Of a DNA stretch of 64,000 nucleotides, positions 42,901 through 54,900 are shown in pieces. The DNA is from Cotesia glomerata (lineage: Eukaryota > Arthropoda > Insecta > Hymenoptera > Braconidae): contig NC_058167.1 in the NCBI RefSeq assembly GCF_020080835.1, positions 14,779,403 to 14,843,402 of the forward strand, written 5' to 3'. Made by a program: the position numbers and the translations under genes. The first letter of the stretch is position 1. Every line of letters begins with the position of its first letter. The notes below the pieces were generated by a model, which saw only the letters and a list, made by a program, of their open reading frames with translations, was not told the DNA's origin and did not search any database.

Positions 42901-45900
42901 TATGCATCAGAGAAGATATTTAGACAAAAAGATTTTAAAGAAAAAAAATTGTTAACTTAAAGTAATAAAAAATACAAAAAACCTAATCAAAAAATTTTAG
43001 TCACTTTTTTTTTTAAATAGGACAACTGTCTGATTTCTTGAACAAAAATATTGAATTAAAAAAAATATATGCCACGAGTATTTAATAAAAAATAAAATGA
43101 ATTAAATGTCTGAACAGGCAAGTAGAAGCATAACCCTATAATTGAAACGAAATAAAATATTAATATTATTCGATGCGTAAAATCAAGAGCTTTTAATAAA
43201 ACAGTAATCAATAATACGGCTTATTATTAATTACCCTGCTGTCTGTAATCGATAGATGTATTTAATATAAAAATGACAATAAATACGAAGATTCAGATAC
43301 AATTATTATTAATAATTAATAATTATATTCACGTGTTTGAATGTTTTGTAAGCGAGCAACAATGAAAATTTAAATTGCATTATATTTTCATCTCACGTCT
43401 CTATGTAATACATTACGTTCAAAATTTCATGTAATCGGCATTCATGTGCTCACCATTTAATATATATACATACACTTGTGAGTGTATGTCTATATATTTT
43501 AAATTAAATGATATCTAACTACTCGACACGTTAAACTCTATAGTCGTAGCTGTATCGTTAATGCCAATCAATTGTATGCTGCGATTAAATTTCATACGGT
43601 TACATTATTTGCTGCAATAATCACAATGATAACAAGTTAATTATATGTTACACTGTAAAAATTTTTTTTTAATTAATATTCATAAAAATATAAAAATTGA
43701 ATATTTTTTTTATTGAAAATAATTTCGCAATTTTTTTATTGAAAAAAATGTTGCAATTTTTTCATAAATTGAAAATTAAACAAAAATCATTTTTTTTACA
43801 GTGCAATGATTAAAAAAAAATAATGTATGAATATGTATAATTACCATACGCATTACTTTGTATTACTTTACTGTTTATACAACAAATAATAATAAAAATG
43901 TTTATCAAACCCAAATAAATAATACATTTAGACAAAAAATAAATTATTAGCCGTTACTGTTTTACGTAGGCATTAATAGTGTAGTTACCTTTCAGTTTTT
44001 TCTTAGGCTCTGAAACAAGAGGAGCATCTGATAGCGTGTGTTTAGAATGTTCATTGATAATAGTGGAGGGGCTTGTAATAACAACATTATAAAAAACTTT
44101 AAAAAACAAAAGTGTTTTAAAAATAAAAAGTTGTTTCTGTTTAAAAATTAATAAACTTGTTACTTTTACTTGTTACTCCTGGTGTGCGTACTTTTATTTT
44201 GTCCGTAGGGAAATATGTTAAATTTTAGTATGTAATGGTAACGCGTACGGTTTTTTTGTCAGAGAAAAAATTTGTAAATTTTTAATGAGATAAAAAAGAA
44301 GAAAATGATAAATTTTGAAATTAAGATTCTGATTTAGATTGAGAGATAAAATATTCGAGAAATAGATAATGAAGGAAGGTATCGGGAAGAAAAGTCTTGA
44401 GAAAATACAACTCACCATCGCCCTGATCGTCCTCATTATCTTCCTCCTCCGTGTCTGTGCTTTTGCTCTTCCCGAGATTTTTTAACTTTTTTCTTTGTGC
44501 TTTTATGGCTCTTCTCCTCGCTGAAGATAATTAATACTATTTTTTAGTATTTAGCTACAACTTTTTCCAAGGGAACAGGTACTAGTTTATTTTTAAAAGT
44601 TTTTTTGTCATTAACTTTTATTAAAATAAAATTATTTTGTTTTATTTCTTCATTTCTTTTTAAATATAAAGAGGCAATTTTTTTTAATTGCACGGAAAAT
44701 AATTATACGTAAAAATTACACGACTATTTTATGTTATGTTTACAAAAAAAAATTATTAAATTAATTCAACTTTTTTTTACCAGCTGAATTTACTTTTTTT
44801 TTAAAGGAAAATTTAAATTTTCAAGACAGTTTTAAGAATGTAAAATAACAATTTAAAAATTTAGTAGATTTTTCTGTAATTTTTTCCGTAAAATAGATTT
44901 TTTTTTTTAAGTGAAATTTTAAAAAAATACCTTCAATTATGTGCATCTTTTCTTCTTCTGTCGTTCTTTCTTCAGCAAGAATAACTTCCTCTGTAAAATA
45001 AATTATTAAAATGAACAATTGATCCCACAAAGAAAAAATCAACAGATCAAAGTACAAAATCATTAAATAAAATAATTACAATCATCAAAAAGAGCAATTG
45101 AGCATTTTTACAATTTACAAATTAGCATTTACACTTATTAATAAAAATTTTTACTACCTGCTTTGCAGATCCACTCGACGTAGCCATTAAGTTCTCGCTC
45201 TAGCTGCTGATGTCTACGCATTTTTAGAAACGACTGCCGATTTTCCACTTTTTCTCTTTCCTTAGCAAACTCTCTACAAAGCCGTACAAAATTACAGGAA
45301 ATTTCAAAGGGTTAAGCTATCCAATTATTATTTAATTAAATTTTTTTATTCACACTTAATTTCAAGTTCCGAAAGTCGTTTGTTTTTTTAAGACGTTAAT
45401 CTGATTGGCGACAAAAGCTCACTTAATCTCTGATAAATTAAAATGATTCGCTAATAGTTTTTTAATCCATATAATTATTTTTAAATTAATATCTTTTTAC
45501 AAACTTTTAATTTTAATTTTAGTAATTATAAAAAAAAAATATCTGAAGGCAGAAAATCAATAATAAATTATCAAAAGAAGTGAATCTTCAATGAAGTATT
45601 TTCATTGAAAATTTCCTTCAATTTTCCGTAATATAAAACTCAATAAAGAATTATAATTAAAAATAAATTCTCGTATGATAATAACAGAATTTTTTTTTCT
45701 TTCAAGAAAATTCCAATGAAGCAGAAAATTGTGAATAAAAAAATTTATAATTACAAACGTCGATATAAAAATATATATTGGAGTAATTACTAGGATTTAC
45801 CTGGATGAATATTAATAATCAAAATAATAAATAATTGTCGAGCTAATTAATACCAAAATTAAAATTCTCATTTTTGGCGTACTGGATTTAGGTGCAGTGT

Positions 45901-48900
45901 AAAAAAATATGGATGAGAAAAAAAATGAACAACTAAATAAATAAATAAATAAATCGTAAAAAAATAAATAAATAAAAAAAACCTGCTTGTGTGATCCACT
46001 TTAAGTATGAATTGAAAGCTGTTGTGAATAGTTTCTTTGTCCTTGCTTTCCGATACGCCGTTCGTCTTTCGACTCGGGTTCTTTCATTAGAAAACTCTCT
46101 GACAGCAGAAATAAGAAGAATAAAGAAAATAAAATAAAAATGAAGTGATAAGTGTAAGGTGTCTTGTTTATTAATTTTTCGAGTTTGGTTCTAGTCCAAG
46201 GCTCGCTGGATAGTTTTCTCTAGACGGGAGTCTTCTTGTGTTACGGGATCTCGGTGACATGTGTTGGATTAAATTCAATTAAATATAAAATTAAAAATGA
46301 GAAAAGAATTGGATGACAAAGCGATGGATTAAGTTGAGTTATCTTAAAAATTTAATTTTGTTGTTACTCACCCGCTCAACACTCCGAGAACTAGATTCAG
46401 CATAAAGAAAGACCCGAGGACTATCAACGGTATAAAGTATACCCAATTGAAATAGCTACCAAGAGCATCATTCGTCTGAAAAATTCCGTCGAAATTATTG
46501 TAGTAATTTGTTTTGTTATTTAAGGTTGACTACTTAGACACTCAAGACACCAGTTTTGTGATAGAAGACATGAAGTGATGGAAGAGAAGACAAAAGCTTT
46601 GAATTTTTGCGTGGAAAATTTTTTTAAACAGGATTTTACTGACTTTTTTTTTTCAATGTAAATTTGAATTAAATTTTTTTTTCAAAGTTAAATTAAAAAA
46701 TTTTTTTTCCTATTTAGAAAACTTTTTTTTAATAAAGTTTACACACAAAATAGACTGAAAAAAATTATTTATGATTGCGATAAAAAAGGAGTACAATTAT
46801 TTCAAAGAACATGGAAATTTTTTTCTTTAATATTAGATATTTTTTGAATTTTTAGTCTGAAAAAAAAGTACTTTAAAAATAAAATAATAAAAAATGTATG
46901 CAAGTGCATTTGATGCTTGGAAAATATAAACCATGTTCTTTGATGAAACTTGACTGGTTCTCAAGCTGTCACAACAAGTTAATAATCAAATATTATTTAA
47001 GTTAAAAAACGAGGGTTGAAACTGACAGTGTCATACTGAGCAATGCCAATATATACATCAGTGTTAGTATCCCCAAGAACCAATAAAAATGCTTCTTGTT
47101 TCTTACTGATTTATTATTTATCTCGGAAGTTATTCTGGGAGAGATAAAAGTACACACATTACATTATATCATCTCGAATGATACTTCACTATTATATCAT
47201 ATCAATATCAATAGTAATGTAGTGAAGAAGTGAATTAATAATTTGGTTGAACAGAAAGAAAAATAAAAATAACTATGATTAAAATTCAGGATGTAAAGAC
47301 CAAACTAATCATATGTTTATAGTTTTACTCAATTAATCTTCATTGATTTTTGGCAACATTTTTCTGACTTCATCGGGTGTCTTAAATATAAGTCAAATAT
47401 TTAGTCCCAATGTACCTAACATTACCGCAAAATTTTGTTTTAAATACACTGAAAAAAAAAATCTTGATTCAAGAGGAAATTCACGTAATAATTACCGTAA
47501 CTCCTATTCTTTCCCGCTTCACAGCATTATTTATATTTGTAAAAATGCTTGCCGTAAGATGGACGGTGTGGCTTAATGTAAATAGAATAAGCGAAAGGAA
47601 ATTTAGTATAGACTGGATAGCTCAAATGGTAGAGTAGCCGACATGTCTTTGGAAGGTTCTGGGTTCGAATCCCGGTCCGAGCTATCTAATAATTTTTCTC
47701 GCATATTCTATAAACTCACATTAAGATGATCCTCTCCACATTCCTTTCTCAATCCTTTCCTACCAATATCCTGTTACGTGAATGTGGAACGCTTCACGTA
47801 ATAATTACCGTAACTCCTATTCTTTCCCGCTTCACAGCATTATTTATATTTGAAAATTCTTGAATCAAGTAAAATTTACTTAAACCAAGTAAAAATTTCT
47901 TAGTTTAAAAATTTTTTTACTCAAATAAAGAAGATGAAGCTCTTCAAAATTATATACTTGATTTAAGAACATTTTTTTTCTGTGTATAATAACAGGAGAT
48001 TTTTTCAATTTTATTTGGAATATACACTGATAGAAGAATTTGTTTATAGTTAAAAATATTTGTTAATATTTAACAAATCATTTGTTAGAGACCAATTTTT
48101 AGTATTAAACAAATATTTCTTAGTATTTAAAACGATTTGTTTGTATTTAATAAATCTGATATCCATTTATTAAATATTAATAAATCTTTTTAACTACTAA
48201 CAAATATTTGTTAAGGACTAAAAAGTGGTCTCTAATAAATAATTTGTTAAATATTAACAATCATTTTTAACTATAAACAAATCCTTCCATCAGTGTATCG
48301 ACGGCCTAATTAGCAATTGATCTAACTCCTTATTTTTTGGAGGATGAATTTTGAACATTTTGATGCAGCAATAGTCCAATTATAAATTATTTGAATGATC
48401 AAAATTAAAATATTATACCTCTATTAGTTATTAAATTGTTTTTTAAAGTGATGATAAATTTCGAACTAATTGTTTTTTCGTACAAATAGAAGTAAAAGAA
48501 TTTTTTTTAAAATGGAGTTAGACAATTTTCTAATTAGAACGTCGATATGTACTTTTTTTATTAGTAGAAAAAATTTCCAGAAATAATAATAAATATATTG
48601 AGACTGTGTGGTTAACTTATATTAAAGATACTTGGATGGTGTTAAAACAATACTGACGATTCGTTTTAATGATTAAATAGAAAGTATGGACATATGGTTG
48701 GTTAGATATTTACTTTCTGAATTTTTATCATAATTATATCTGATAATATTGAGTTAAAATGACATTTATAAACAGGAAACATAAAAAAGATTTTGGAAAG
48801 AAAAGACAGTTAATTTTAGCCAATTTCACACGATTAAACATTTAACACATAAAGCTTCAATAAATATTGTATAAAAATAATAAAGGCCAAAATTAGCGGA

Positions 48901-51900
48901 TTAGATTGATCAGATGTGAGTATATAATTAAATTTGGAAAACACTGAGATGAAAAGTCAAAAGATAAAACATTTAGTAAATCACACAGTTGGTAAAATTT
49001 TGAAAAAGCCTTTTGATTAATTATAATTACTTGATAGTCAATAATTATTATTATAATTATTGACGAGTAATTAATTATAATTAATAGTTAGATGTTATAT
49101 ATTAAAACAAAAATGAGGGGATTGAAAGTGATTAACACTGAGGAACATATCTCTTATCGTTACCCAGTACAATATGGCAGTCCAGCCCTCCATAGTGATA
49201 CACTGGAAGACGGTGAGCATAGCGAAGCCGATGTTATCGAAGCTGGTGATACCGCTGTTCGGTCCATCCCAATTATCTCGACACACTGACACATTCGCGT
49301 CACACACGTGCGAACCTGCCGGTGCGTCTGGCTTGTAATCTGTATTACACGGACTAGGTAGATCACCTTCCTTCACTATTTTACCTGTAATTATTTGTTA
49401 CTTCATTAGTCGCTACAAATTCATTACATTTATTGCATTATATTTTAGCCAAAGTAATTTTATTATTTTTATAAATGCTTTGGTAATTGAATTTATTTTG
49501 ACATTCCCTTAGTAAGTGCCCCGAGCACTCAAAATTTTTGTGTAATTTAATAAAATGCTTTCAAGTTAATTTAGTTGTTTTTCGTTAAAATTTAATTTTC
49601 CCGAAAATTGCTTTAATGAAACAGATTGTAAGTTAACAAAGGGCAAATATTGTATTAAAAAATAATTTTTCAAATTTTTAAATTTCAAAAATATTTTAGT
49701 GAAATAAATTAATCAAATAAATTTTTTTTTTTAATATACCAAAAATATTATCCATTGACAAAAAAAAAATACTTAAAAAATTTAAGCCCTTAATATTAAA
49801 TTGCAGTATCATAAAAAAATTCAAACGTTAAAAAATCAAATTTTTGAAACAGATCAACAGTTAAAAAATGATTATTTAGAAACGGCTTGTTTCAAATTTT
49901 TTCGTTTAAAGATTTCGAACTTAAAAAATTATTTTTAGTAAATTTTTGCAAAATAAATAAAATATCGGATTATTTTGGCCGACTTTAATTGTTATAACGA
50001 CGTTCTAATTAGCAAATTGTCTAACTCCATTTTAGAGAATTTTCCATTTAGACGAAAAAACAATTAGTTCAAAATTTATTATCACTTTAAAAAACAATTT
50101 AATATAATATAGAGGTATAATATTTTGGTTTGGATCATTTAAATAATTTATAATTGGACTATTGTTACATGAGAATGTTTAAAAATCACCCTCTAAAAAA
50201 TAAGGAGTTAGACCAATTGCTAATTAGATCGTCGATAACGTACACTGAGAAAAAAAATACTTTTATTAAGAAAATTTTCTTGATACAAGAACTTATGTTC
50301 TTGAAAATTTTCAAGAATTTATATTCTTAGCTCAAGAAATTGTTAAATTGATTGAAATAATTTTTATTTAATTTAAATAAAGCTATTCTTTTCTTTATCT
50401 AATATCCAAAGATAAATATTGATGTTATTCTCCTCAGAAATTAATAATAATACAATATTTGATCGTCAGCGAGTTTCTTGAACCAAGAAATCGTTAATTG
50501 AATAAAAGTATTTTTTTCTCAGTGTACAATTTTTTAATAATTAATAATTCTGACTTTCTAAACCTGTAAAATTGAAATCAAATTATGAATAAAAGGTTAA
50601 TTTACCAAAAAAAAAAATACTTACTGGGATCTTCAATGCTGTAGCACGTTTTGTGCAAAGTACCCGAATAAAACTCGAGCCCGATGATGGCAAATATCAC
50701 GATAGCGAAGAGTACCAGCAAACCAATCTGTAGCAACGGTGCCATGGCTTTGATGATAGACTTGAGCACCACCTGGAGACCTGTGAAAAGCAATTACCCG
50801 TGGGAACACATTGACAGTCAAATGGTCGAAAAAAAAAATTTGAATCCACCATAAACCAATACAGTGTGAAAATAATAAGCTATCTTGCACAGTACAAGAG
50901 TGTTTGTTATTTCTCATTCTATAATTATCCTCTAATTCAATAATAATAATAATAAATCAAAAATGAACTGTCGTAAATAACAAATAACAAAAAAGGTGGT
51001 TCTACTTTTTACACAAAGGACAGTTGGCTATTGTTAAATTGGCACACTACTCACTTGGGATGCCGGAGACTAGTTTGAGCGGTCGCAACACGCGTATTGC
51101 ACGCAACGTACGTAGATCCATGTCCAAACTCACACCTTGCGGGAACACCGTGATGAACCTGCCCCAAACATACACACACCCCACCGTACTTTACTACCTA
51201 CTACTCTATTACACTAATTTTGCTAATTAATTACTTAAGCTACATTTAATCTATTATCTATTGCTTATAGCTTCACTATATATTACTAGTAGACTAAACT
51301 TCTTAATTAATCTAGTTTAGATTTAATAGTCGGGATAAGGATCAAGGATTCTGTTGCTCTTTTATCATCGTTTATTCGATACAATATTCCCACTAACTTC
51401 AAATTCTATGGGATTTTAATTCTCTAGCCCAAAATTACTCACTTATTTTTGGTTAATTAGCCAACAAAGCAACGAGCTTTAATGATTGTTAATTCCACCC
51501 ATCGATGAATACATGAAAGATTTTTTGGTTAAGATCAAAAATAGTTTACAAAATATAATAACAATAAGTATTTAATATTAACGCACTAGATCTTTCGATC
51601 TAATTTTATTTTTGATATTGCTGGAGTGAATTCGATTCCTAGTTTGAGTAATTATGCTAAGTTTGATTTTTAATGAGGGCTTGAAGGAAGAAAAATTGTC
51701 AAAAACTAAAATTTGGGTCAGAAAAATTGTTGATTTTTAGGGGGTTTATAAATTTAATGATTTATGAATTGGTTAAAAATTTTTATGACGACTTTTTTTA
51801 AAAATCTCAATTTATATTATTTTCTATCCATCAAAAATAATTTTTAAATTTGATTAAAACAAAAGCTCAAGACAAAATAATTTTTCAAAAGTATTTATCT

Positions 51901-54900
51901 TGGATCAAGTAATTTTGTTCGGTAAAAATAACAATTTTAGAGATGAGGTGAAAAATAGCTTATAAAAAATTAATATTCATCTAAAAACAATATTTATCAA
52001 TCGTATTTTCTAAAAAGACTATTGTATTTATTATTAATCTGGTTAATATTTTTTTTTCAGTAACGCGTTTATAATTAATTATTAATTTTTCAGTTGAGCC
52101 TTTTCATCTTAAAAAATCGAGATACGTGGTTGCGTTAGACAACCCTCGATATGAACAAAATACAGCCATAGTTGAATGAATTTTTACAAGAATATTAATT
52201 TTTGGAGGTTTATATAAAGAAAAATGTCCAAAAATAAGAAAACTCGTGAATTTTCGGAGGTGTATGAAATTTAGTTTTTTTTTTGAGACCTTCAGTTTGT
52301 AAATCTTGAATATTTGATCAATCAAATCCATTAGCAGACTAGAACCATTAATTTCTTACAGAGCAGGTTCACAACCCACATAAAAAAAAATCAATTCCCA
52401 TTAGTATAAACTAGACTATTCTATTTGAATAATATTCTAGAGTAAAATGATGGATCTAACACAGTGAATTAGTTGAAAGACATTATATAGAGCTATATGG
52501 AAAAAAATGAATTAATAATAAATTATTTGTATAAAGCGACCGGCAGATCAAAATTAACATCGTACATTACTGTGGATATAGAAGAATATTACTCAATACT
52601 ACAGCGGCTTGTTACCATCCAGGTAAAGCAGCCGATTGAAGAAAACCGGTCCTATATGCCCAGTGTAGCATATGAAATATGAAAAATATATAAATAAAAA
52701 TAAAAATATGATGTAGCAGCGAAAGAGCGACAAAGAATATAGAAGTAGACTGAATTGTAGCTTACAAAATAGAGCTTCATTCTTATCAATGTATAGCCGA
52801 ATTGAACATAATAATAATCTATTATTCAGTACTGGTGGCTAAAGATAGTCCCCGCTAAAGATAGGTAGAGACACCTTGCTTGGTTGTATTACTATTACAG
52901 GCCAATATACCGAGTAAAGCTGCGTGTTGTCTCACCGTATTTCTTGTGCTCTAATACGTCGGCGCTGCTTTCGTGTCATGTTATTATTTGTTCTTAAATA
53001 GATAGATTATATTTATAAAAAGCCTCTATCGCTTCCAGTACTTATTTAACGCCTGCTATTTTATTTAAAAACTACCCCGTTTTTTTATTTTTTGGTTATT
53101 CATTATTTTTCTAGTTATTAAGTGTACGGTGGTAACTATTGGAATCATTTATCAGCTATTGATTTTTTTTTTAATTTAATTTTTTATTGATCCTTCGATA
53201 GCTTCCTACCGAATTCTCTTTGACGATAACGACAGTTATTATTTATGATAAGAAATAACATTAATTCCTTGCGTGGGAGGTTGATGCGTGACACACATAT
53301 TGACCAATCATGACCGACGTTTTTTACCCCTGACTATTCGAGCTCAAAGTGAAAATTTAATGTTTCATTTCCTTTTAGGAATTTTTTGAAATTGTTTTGT
53401 AATTGATGAGTAATTTTTAAGTCTAATGTCAAGATTTTATGATAAAATATGTTGAAATTAGTTGACAAAGCTTCAAATTTTTGGTAAAGTTTAACTTAAT
53501 TAAAAAATAAAAATTTTCAATGAAAAAAATTATTTTAAAAAAGTTATTAACAATTGAAATTATTTTTTTACCATATGGTAAAATAAAAAAAAATTTTTTT
53601 TTGCTTAAAAATTGTTTATTCTATTATAATAGATACTTGTAATGATTTAATAAATAATAAAAGAAGAAAAAATGAATAATGAAAGAATCATTTAAAGGTC
53701 ACGTGTAACATAATTCCAAAAGTGCGAGGGAGTAATGTTGTTATTAAAAAAAGTTAAAACTTTAGGTTTTAACATGATTCAATTGCGTAATATTTTAATG
53801 TCATAGTAATGTTAGCAGACGCTATTGTAACCGGTGTACATCCATCAGAGAGTTTATTTAATTAACTTTAATAAATTTGTATAAATCAATTTGCGTAATT
53901 GCGAGGTAGCGCTTGTCATTCAACTTTGAACTTATTAGTTAATATTATCAGTTTTCACGAGTTTATTCAATTATTTACGTCGTAATTTTTTTTTTTAATG
54001 AAACAAAAGTCGATCTTTATTTTTTTTTAACTTTTAATAGAATAATTTATTGAAGGCTGGCAATGGCCTGGTCGGCTCGGTGCTCGTTTTTCGAAAGAGT
54101 GGGACCCGGGTTCGATCCCAGCACGCACCAATATTTTTCAGTGATTATAATTAAAAAATATGTGCGTTGCGTTACGTTGTCAGCCTCTGGAAGTGGCAGA
54201 GATAGCCGGGCGGCACACGTCTGACTTTGGGCGATCACACATTTAAGCAACAACTTGAATGGGTGACCACTTTAGTCAGCGTTGGCTAGCGCGAGGGATC
54301 TCTGCACACTTGGAGAGGGGCCTAATGCTCCAGTGGTCGATAAAGAAGAGTTTCTTATCAATCACTGTAGACTTAGCCCAGCTCTGACTGTACTATCATG
54401 GGTTTTCTCTGTGGTTTCCCCATGATTCTGTTTCAACAGCCTGAGAAGATGAGGTTCAGGGTGAATACGGTACAGAAAGCACAAGTCGGGCCACAGCCGT
54501 AATATAGTGGAGAGATAAAGTGGAGAGATTGTTGATGCCCTAAAAAGAGTGGGGATTATCAGCCTTGTAAAAACCAGATAACGGTATACAAGTAAAACCC
54601 AAAGAATAGAATAATTTATTGAAGTAAAATTAATTATTTTTTTTTTTAAATAAAAATAAAATTTTTTTAGTAATAATTTTATATAAATTAAATATGAAGA
54701 AAATTTATACAGAAATAAAATCGTGTAACAAAATTTTAATTTCCATGTTTAAATTTAGATAAAAATCAAAATATTCATTTATATTACTCGAGTTTTTTAA
54801 ATTCAACTTAATAATAAGTAAATTAGTCTCGCCCTTACTTTTTGAGCTCAGGAATAAAAAAAATGATTGAATTAGTCAGAGGCAAAAAACATTTAAAAAT

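Larger units (their letters stand above)
40339..43988 (-). other. cac: 3.65-kb intron
   Basis: It carries the interrupted tRNA-like sequence at 40852-41172 (plus strand) and a MITE at 43648-43806. No exon was seen. Confidence 0.7.
47445..47986. mobile_element. MITE with TACACTGAAAAA ends, interrupted by an insertion
   Basis: Ends TACACTGAAAAAAAAAATCT and ...ATTTTTTTTCTGTGTA are inverse, as are TTGATTCAAG and CTTGAATCAAG further in. The element is split by a block carrying a tRNA-like sequence and flanked by 60-bp direct repeats. Confidence 0.65.
46476..49163 (-). other. cac: 2.7-kb intron rich in mobile elements
   Basis: It contains a possible protein-like relic (47002-47134), a MITE with an inserted tRNA-like sequence (47445-47986), a MITE at 48023-48297 and a family G MITE at 48299-48544. 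Confidence 0.75.
49385..50624 (-). other. cac: intron with family G copy 2 and another MITE
   Basis: See 49998-50234 and 50241-50526. The rest is A+T-rich. Confidence 0.75.

Noticed and set aside
52497..52682. 61-residue plus-strand frame in the IS4 intron
   Set aside because: No recognisable family, no splice signals; chance open frame.
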